The notes under the pieces are model-generated. The model did not search any database. It was not told the origin of the DNA and was given only the letters and a program-made list of their open reading frames with translations. DNA of 16,952 nt from Chloroflexota bacterium (GTDB lineage Bacteria > Chloroflexota > Anaerolineae > Anaerolineales > DRMV01): positions 1 to 16,952 of the forward strand of contig JAADFA010000019.1 in the NCBI GenBank assembly GCA_013153135.1, in the 5' to 3' direction. How positions within the stretch are numbered: position 1 is the stretch's first letter; every line of letters starts with the position of its first letter. The translations under genes and the position numbers were made by a program. This document shows, piece after piece, positions 12,200 to 16,952 of this stretch.

Positions 12200-14527
12200 A
12201 TGCGACGAAATGCACGGTTTCATCTTCTCGGGTTGGTGACCGGCCTTATTCTCCTGACAGCCGCGTGCCAAGCTGGCTCATGGAAGGACGACGCGTTATT
12301 GGCTGGACGCGTCACACCCTCGGCCACCGCGCAAGCCGAGGCCACGTCGCCTACCCAGCGAACAGCCCCCGCGACCGCCACGCCCGCGCCGACAGCCACG
12401 GCGACCCCAACGCCCACGCCGTGGCGCGCTGCGCGGCTGGGCACACCTTACCCCACACCCCAGCAGGCTCTAACCCACGAGAACGCGGCCGCGCTACGCC
12501 TGCTTGCTCGCTTCGGCGATGGCGATGCGCGGGCTGTGGTGTTCTTCCCCCAGCGAGGCCGGCTCGCGGTCGGAACCGCGTATGGCGTGGTTTGGTATGA
12601 CGCGGCCACCTTCCAACGGCTCGCGTTCTGGCCCACCGACGCGGCGGTGGAACGGCTCGCGCGCACACCCGACGAGCGCTACCTTGCGGCCGGGGTGGCC
12701 GACCGGGTGCTCGTGTGGGATGTAGACCAGGCCGAGCTTTGGGCCGCATGGGCCATGCCCGACCCCGACGCGGATAAGCCAACAGCCACACCTGCCGCGA
12801 CGTCGGAGCTGGCGAAAGCCGAACTCCGCCGCGACCGCATCACCGCGCTGGCCATTTCGCCCGACGGCCGCTGGCTCGCGGCCGGCGCGTTCGAGCGCCT
12901 TGCCGTGTGGGATCTCGCCACGCGCGCGCTCCATCGCGCCGAGGGCCGGGAAGTGCTTCCCCCTTCGTCCGTGCTTGCGCTCCGCTTCAGCGCAGATGGT
13001 CAATACCTCTACAGCGCAGCTGGCGATAACATTAATGTTTTTCGTGTCGAGCCCTGGGCGCGGCTCGAAAAACCCTTCTTCGCGGTCGGCATCTTTCGCA
13101 AATTCGGCCGCGAGATGTGGAACCACTTCAAACGCGCGCAAGTGGGTGAGCCCATCATCCTCGACCTCGCGCTCGCGCCCTCGGGGCGCTACGTGGCCGC
13201 GGCCTTTCCTTCGGGTGTGGTATTGGTGTGGGATTTGACGATCCCCGTCCCTCAAACCAACGGCAAAGTTTTCATGGTGCGCCATTACCTATGGCCCTAT
13301 CGCCAACGGCCCACGGGCATCTGGTTCGATGCCAGCGACACCCTTCATCTTGTCGTTGGACGGCATTGGCTGCAATACAACGTGGCAACCTACCCTATTC
13401 AAGACCCTTCAAGCGATGTGACCCTGAGCTTCACGCCCTTGGTGCTCGAACCTCAGCCCGAAGGTGAGGCGGCCTGGGTTGCCGTGAGCGCAACCGGACG
13501 TCTGGCCCTGGTCGAACCCAACGGCATCGCACGCACATCGGACATGGCGCCTTTGAGCTTCCAGGTCAACGACGTCGCCATTCATCCCAGCCAACCCCTG
13601 GCCGCGCTGGTGGGCGACGCGGCTGAGGTGGTGCTGCGGGATTTGAGCACAGGCCGCGTGCGCGCAAGTGTGCACCTGGCCGACGCGCGCGTGCCGCTAC
13701 GCGCGGTCGTCCTAAGCCCCCAAGGATCTTGGGGCTTGGCCGCGGATGCTGAAGGGACCATCTGGCGCTTTGACTGGGAAGCCGGAACCGCGGAAGCGTG
13801 GCTGACGCTCCCGCGCGCGGTGACGCAGCGCGAAGCCGTGGCCATGGCCATGCATCCCCAGGGCCGATGGGTCGCACTGGCGACAGCACAGCAGGTGTTC
13901 GTCTGGGATGTAGATCAGCGCACCAATCGCATGAACGGCCATACGCGCGGGCCGATCACCGACCTTGCCTTTTCGCCCGAGGGCACCTACCTTGCCCGAA
14001 CGGAATATGGGCTCGCGATATGGGACGTTGCCGCACGACGACCGTGGTTCGCGTTCTCGGACCTCACCAAGCCAGGCATGGGCTTATTGCGAACCCTGGC
14101 TTGGCATCCCCACGAGCCTGAGATCGCGGTCGCGGCGTCGGATGGCCGTTGGCGCATCTGGCGCCTGCCAGATAATCCAGATTCGTCCATTGCGCCCACC
14201 CAGGCCCCGGATGCGACCTACGCGCCCTACCCACCGCGGCTCATCGGCGAACCAATGGCCGGGCCTGTGCTGGGCGTCGCGTTCAACCCCTCGGGCGATC
14301 TCCTCGCGGCCTATGGGGCAGGGGTGCTGCAGATGGTCGACCCGCGCGATGGGCACATCATCAGCCAGGTCGAAATTCCTGAAGCGACCCCAACCAACAC
14401 GGCCGACGATGAGGTCCGCTTCGGCAGTGTGCGGGTCGCGTTTACGCCGGATGGGCGTGCCCTCATCCTTATTGCGCCCAGCGGGGCGTGGTGGGTCTGG
14501 GGTGTGCCCGAAACCGCATCGCGCTAA
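12200..14527 (+). CDS. Large WD40 beta-propeller lipoprotein
   Basis: A 775-residue exported lipoprotein. The signal peptide (hydrophobic about 8-22) ends in the lipobox LTAAC with Cys23. A Thr/Ala/Pro-rich linker covers about 38-75. The rest is made of about ten to twelve WD40-like blade units. The recurring pattern is 'A.SPDGRWLA.......AVWDL', seen for example in TALAISPDGRWLAAGAFERLAVWDL, LALAPSGRYVAAA..SGVVLVWDL, TDLAFSPEGTYLARTEYGLAIWDV and VAFTPDGRALILIAP..WWVWGV. That is enough for one or two propellers. Such proteins are usually scaffolds or binding platforms; no catalytic residues are visible and the ligand is unknown. The second strand often ends in W-D but the GH dipeptide of classical WD40 repeats is mostly missing. 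GAGG at 12190-12193 precedes ATG 12200. It is divergent to the SH3 lipoprotein. Confidence 0.78.
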   Translation: MRRNARFHLLGLVTGLILLTAACQAGSWKDDALLAGRVTPSATAQAEATSPTQRTAPATATPAPTATATPTPTPWRAARLGTPYPTPQQALTHENAAALRLLARFGDGDARAVVFFPQRGRLAVGTAYGVVWYDAATFQRLAFWPTDAAVERLARTPDERYLAAGVADRVLVWDVDQAELWAAWAMPDPDADKPTATPAATSELAKAELRRDRITALAISPDGRWLAAGAFERLAVWDLATRALHRAEGREVLPPSSVLALRFSADGQYLYSAAGDNINVFRVEPWARLEKPFFAVGIFRKFGREMWNHFKRAQVGEPIILDLALAPSGRYVAAAFPSGVVLVWDLTIPVPQTNGKVFMVRHYLWPYRQRPTGIWFDASDTLHLVVGRHWLQYNVATYPIQDPSSDVTLSFTPLVLEPQPEGEAAWVAVSATGRLALVEPNGIARTSDMAPLSFQVNDVAIHPSQPLAALVGDAAEVVLRDLSTGRVRASVHLADARVPLRAVVLSPQGSWGLAADAEGTIWRFDWEAGTAEAWLTLPRAVTQREAVAMAMHPQGRWVALATAQQVFVWDVDQRTNRMNGHTRGPITDLAFSPEGTYLARTEYGLAIWDVAARRPWFAFSDLTKPGMGLLRTLAWHPHEPEIAVAASDGRWRIWRLPDNPDSSIAPTQAPDATYAPYPPRLIGEPMAGPVLGVAFNPSGDLLAAYGAGVLQMVDPRDGHIISQVEIPEATPTNTADDEVRFGSVRVAFTPDGRALILIAPSGAWWVWGVPETASR

Positions 14528-14549
14528 CCGCGCCTGGCATCTTGGTTTG

Positions 14550-14558
14550 TGGTAAAAC
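14550..14558 (+). promoter_or_regulatory. Candidate extended -10 element before the GT-C gene
   Basis: TGG-TAAAAC in the 92-bp gap after the WD40 gene resembles the other extended -10 elements of this window, with three or four of six hexamer bases conserved. There is no -35 at the proper distance (TTGGTT at 14542-14547 is too close). Transcription would start near 14565, inside the hairpin that follows. The call is weak. Confidence 0.25.
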
Positions 14559-14561
14559 CTA

Positions 14562-14592
14562 GCCTCGCGCGGCCCTCGCGGTCGCGTGAGGC
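14562..14592 (+). repeat. 10-bp stem with 11-base loop between WD40 and GT-C genes
   Basis: GCCTCGCGCG (14562-14571) pairs with CGCGTGAGGC (14583-14592) with one G-T pair. It lies 34 bases after the WD40 stop and 27 bases before the next GTG start. No T-run follows, so it is at best a weak or factor-assisted terminator or a leader hairpin. Confidence 0.4.
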
Positions 14593-14619
14593 CATGTTGT
14601 CTTACAAGGGAGCAGGCTC

Positions 14620-16248
14620 GTGAACCATCGAATCTCATGGCTCTGGATAGGATTGAGCGGCCTGCTGGCACTGGCAGCCATGGCTGCGCTCGCCCATTAC
14701 CTCGTGCCCTGGGGACCCTGGGCCTTTAGCGATTCGGTCGCTTATGTGGATGCTGCGCGCGGGGTGCTCAGCGGCCGCGGCTTAACAGTACGCCAAGATC
14801 CCGAGCAAAGCCTGCCGCTGGCCCATTACCCGCCCTTATATCCCCTGACCCTGGCCGCGGTGATGGGCTGCTGCCACGTGGATTGGCTGACCGCAGCTCG
14901 CTGGATCGACGTTATAGCCTACGGTGTGTTTGTTTTCTTGCTGGCTGAGCTCAGCCGCCGCGCGCTGTCTCGAACGCCCTGGGTCGGCGTGCTCGTTGCG
15001 GCTTTGATTGCGACGTCCCCGGTGGTGGTGCGAAACTACAGCGGCATCATGACCGAGCCGCTGTTTTTCACCTTGAGCCTGATGGCCTTGGTTACGCTCT
15101 GGGCCTATGCGCGGCGCCCGCGCGACGGGCTGTTGCTCGCGGCAGGGAGCGCCGCGGCCGCGGCGGTGCTCACACGCTATGCGGGGCTCTTTCTCGCGCC
15201 CGCGCTCGCGCTGGCGCCCTGGCTCGCGGCCAACCAACGACGCCTCCGGGCGAGTGGACTCGCGCTCGCGCCGTTCCTGCTCGCTTACGGCGTGTGGAAC
15301 GCGATCATGCACGCGCGCGGGAACACGCTGCACTTTGCCTGGCCAAGCTGGGCCGAAGTGCTGACCAAAACCCAGGGTTTGATCCGCGCGCTGCCCGAAG
15401 TCTTTTGGCTCGGTTGGCTTGAAATGCCCCGGCTGTACAAAGCCATCCCGGGGATGGCCTGGGTGGCGGTGGGGCTCACCGCGGGGGCATGGCTCGCGGC
15501 GCTGCTAGCTCGGCGCAAGCTCCCAGCCCCTTCGGCCCGGGCCGCGCTGGACGCGGTCCTGCTGGCCTGGGGTCTGGCCTTGACGTACCTGCTTTTCTTC
15601 TATGCCGCGCACCTCTTCCGCCGTCCCGAACCCGACTTCAACCCGCGCGTAGCCGCGCCGCTGTTCTGGCTCGGGCTCTATGGCTGGAGCCTCACGCCTT
15701 TTGTGCTATACCACCTTTTGGGGCTGCAAGCGCGACGAGTAGGACATCTTAGCCTGCTTATCCCGCCCGTCGCGCTGCTGCTGGGCGTCATCGCGTACCA
15801 GGCACCCGTCACCAAAGCCATGCTGTATACCTTGCACGGCTACGGTCTAGGTTATACGGCCAAGCCCTGGCACCAGCCCAAGGCCTGGGCTCGCCTGCGC
15901 GCGTGGCCGGAGGACATCCCCCTCATGGCCGACGAAGCCGAGGCCATGCTGCTCTGGGCCGACCGGCCCGCCTACCTCTTGCCCGAAATCCAGGGCCGAC
16001 GGGACATTATCCCCCTGGGCGAGGGCGAGGGCTATCATCAAGCTTATCGCGAAGGCCGCCTCGCGGTGGTGCACTTCCTGCCTAGCTGGCCGCGATGGGT
16101 TAAAATTTATCAGCATAATGCCGACGAAGCCGTGGACCTGCTCTTTCACCGCCGTGAACCTTGCGTGCGCACGGAGCTTTTCGAACTGTTTTACAATGGA
16201 CCTCGCGCGGCTGAGCTGTGCGATACCGGTCAAAGGAGCGGTCCATGA
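14620..16248 (+). CDS. Multi-pass GT-C/PMT-like membrane glycosyltransferase
   Basis: A 542-residue polytopic membrane protein with about ten to twelve hydrophobic segments, the first at about residues 8-28, and a soluble C-terminal part of about 120 residues. It has the layout of GT-C enzymes (GT39/PMT or ArnT-like). The first outside loop has acidic residues in SDSVAYVDAARGVLSGRG (Asp38, Asp44), followed by the conserved YPPLYPL (70-76), and TEPLFF (145-150) lies at a membrane edge. Such enzymes transfer sugars from polyprenyl-phosphate carriers to proteins or lipids outside the cell. The start is a GTG at 14620, chosen because AAGGGAG (14606-14612) lies seven bases upstream and the first membrane segment follows directly. 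It overlaps the next glycosyltransferase by four bases (ATGA), so both are probably made together. The substrate is unknown. Confidence 0.7.
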   Translation: MNHRISWLWIGLSGLLALAAMAALAHYLVPWGPWAFSDSVAYVDAARGVLSGRGLTVRQDPEQSLPLAHYPPLYPLTLAAVMGCCHVDWLTAARWIDVIAYGVFVFLLAELSRRALSRTPWVGVLVAALIATSPVVVRNYSGIMTEPLFFTLSLMALVTLWAYARRPRDGLLLAAGSAAAAAVLTRYAGLFLAPALALAPWLAANQRRLRASGLALAPFLLAYGVWNAIMHARGNTLHFAWPSWAEVLTKTQGLIRALPEVFWLGWLEMPRLYKAIPGMAWVAVGLTAGAWLAALLARRKLPAPSARAALDAVLLAWGLALTYLLFFYAAHLFRRPEPDFNPRVAAPLFWLGLYGWSLTPFVLYHLLGLQARRVGHLSLLIPPVALLLGVIAYQAPVTKAMLYTLHGYGLGYTAKPWHQPKAWARLRAWPEDIPLMADEAEAMLLWADRPAYLLPEIQGRRDIIPLGEGEGYHQAYREGRLAVVHFLPSWPRWVKIYQHNADEAVDLLFHRREPCVRTELFELFYNGPRAAELCDTGQRSGP

Positions 16249-16952
16249 GCCCAGCACCTGTGCTCACCTTGTTCACATCGCCCAAGCCCTTTGAAGACCC
16301 TCACATCCAAACCATCCAACGCAACGCGTTCGCATCGTGGCAAGCCTTGGGGCCGCGGGTCGAGGTCATCGTCTTTGGAATTGAGCCGGGCGTAGCCGAC
16401 GCCGCGGCGGAGTTCGGCTTTCGCCATCAGCCCAAAGTCGCGCGCAACCGTTACGGCACGCCCCTGCTCTCGGATATGTTCGCGCAGGCCCAGGCCATGG
16501 CACGTACGCCGTGGGTCGCGTTTGTCAATGCAGATATCATCCTGCTGCCCGAAATCTTCGACGTGCTCGCGGCGCTGGACCCCTGGATGCCACGACGCCC
16601 CCTGCTTGTCAGCGCGCGACGGTGGGATATGGACATTACCGAACCCATCACGTGGGAGCAGGAAGATTGGCGCGCGTGGCGGGCCCGGGCCCGGCAGAGC
16701 CCCCTGCATCCGACGGGGATGGACCTCTTTCTCTTCCCTCGCGGGCAAATCCGGGCCATGCCGCCCTTTGCCATCGGCCGCGCAGGCTGGGATAATTGGA
16801 TGATCTACCACGCCCGGCGCTCGGGCTGGTGGGTCATCGACGCGACGCCCGATCTCACCCTGATCCATCAAACCCACCACTACAACCACCTGCCCCTCGC
16901 ACAGCCACATTTCAAACAAGAGGAATCGCTGGAGAACATGCGCCTGGCCGGA
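16245..16952 (+). CDS. GT-A-like glycosyltransferase, truncated by window end
   Basis: The frame opens at ATG 16245, overlapping the previous stop by four bases, and is still open at the right edge after 236 residues. AAAGGAG (16232-16238) lies six bases upstream. The start, VLTLFTSPKPFEDPHIQ, with QRNAFASW, is typical of a group of GT-A-fold putative glycosyltransferases found in many bacteria. The metal/nucleotide site is probably the NAD triplet in FVNADIILL (Asn95-Asp97), corresponding to DxD in other families. GMDLFLFPR (158-166) and GRAGWDNWM (178-186) are further conserved-looking blocks near the acceptor site. No signal peptide or membrane segment is present in the visible part. Its coupling to the GT-C gene suggests a shared glycan pathway, with this protein acting on the cytoplasmic side. 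The specific sugar cannot be told. Confidence 0.7.
   Translation, partial: MSPAPVLTLFTSPKPFEDPHIQTIQRNAFASWQALGPRVEVIVFGIEPGVADAAAEFGFRHQPKVARNRYGTPLLSDMFAQAQAMARTPWVAFVNADIILLPEIFDVLAALDPWMPRRPLLVSARRWDMDITEPITWEQEDWRAWRARARQSPLHPTGMDLFLFPRGQIRAMPPFAIGRAGWDNWMIYHARRSGWWVIDATPDLTLIHQTHHYNHLPLAQPHFKQEESLENMRLAG

Noticed and set aside
12320..12430. Tandem repeat array in the WD40 gene 5' end
   Set aside because: The repetitive look (accgcc/acgccc) comes from the Thr/Pro/Ala codons of the linker after the lipobox, not from a separate repeat element.
1..16952. CRISPR arrays, insertion sequences, tRNA or rRNA genes, prophage genes
   Set aside because: No regularly spaced repeats, transposase or integrase motifs, cloverleaf-type sequences or rRNA signatures were found on either strand by reading.

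Overview
The window is high-GC bacterial DNA with 16 recognisable protein genes, two of them cut by the window edges. Most starts are preceded by a strong AGGAGG-type ribosome binding site. The mix of genes suggests an uncultured or thermophilic member of the Chloroflexota (Anaerolineae or Ardenticatenia type). The clues are lipoproteins with Thr/Pro-rich linkers and SH3-like domains, a bactofilin, a DUF503 protein, a PstA-like small protein, and a dnaG-rpoD pair whose sigma factor carries an insertion in region 3. The phylum call is inference from gene style, not from a marker-gene comparison.

Layout, left to right. (1) 1-2953, plus strand: the tail of a hotdog-fold thioesterase, then a tight run of a membrane-anchored lytic transglycosylase, a family 2 glycosyltransferase and a NeuB-type sialic (nonulosonic) acid synthase. 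The last three overlap at their ends and are probably co-transcribed, which points to envelope or surface-glycan work. (2) 2954-3280: a 327-bp gene-free stretch with strong, partly mutually exclusive hairpins and two promoter-like -10 elements. (3) 3281-6921, plus strand: uridine kinase, a VTT/DedA-like membrane protein, a short P-II-like protein of the cyclic-di-AMP receptor family, a dGTPase-like HD hydrolase, a candidate terminator, greA and a DUF503 (YlxP-like) gene. (4) 6918-12049, minus strand: read in the direction of transcription, an SH3-domain lipoprotein, dnaG, rpoD and a bactofilin. This resembles the classical macromolecular-synthesis gene cluster (primase plus housekeeping sigma factor) with a different upstream partner and a cytoskeletal gene added downstream. 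(5) 12050-12199: a divergent control region. (6) 12200-16952, plus strand: a large WD40 beta-propeller lipoprotein, a multi-membrane-segment GT-C/PMT-like protein and, overlapping it by 4 bp, a GT-A-like glycosyltransferase that runs off the right edge.

No mobile element, CRISPR array, tRNA, rRNA or obvious horizontally acquired island was found. The content is mainly housekeeping plus envelope functions. The best leads for something undescribed are the degenerate ligand pocket of the small PstA-like protein, the structured leader before uridine kinase, and a perfect 16-bp palindrome just ahead of the rpoD start codon.
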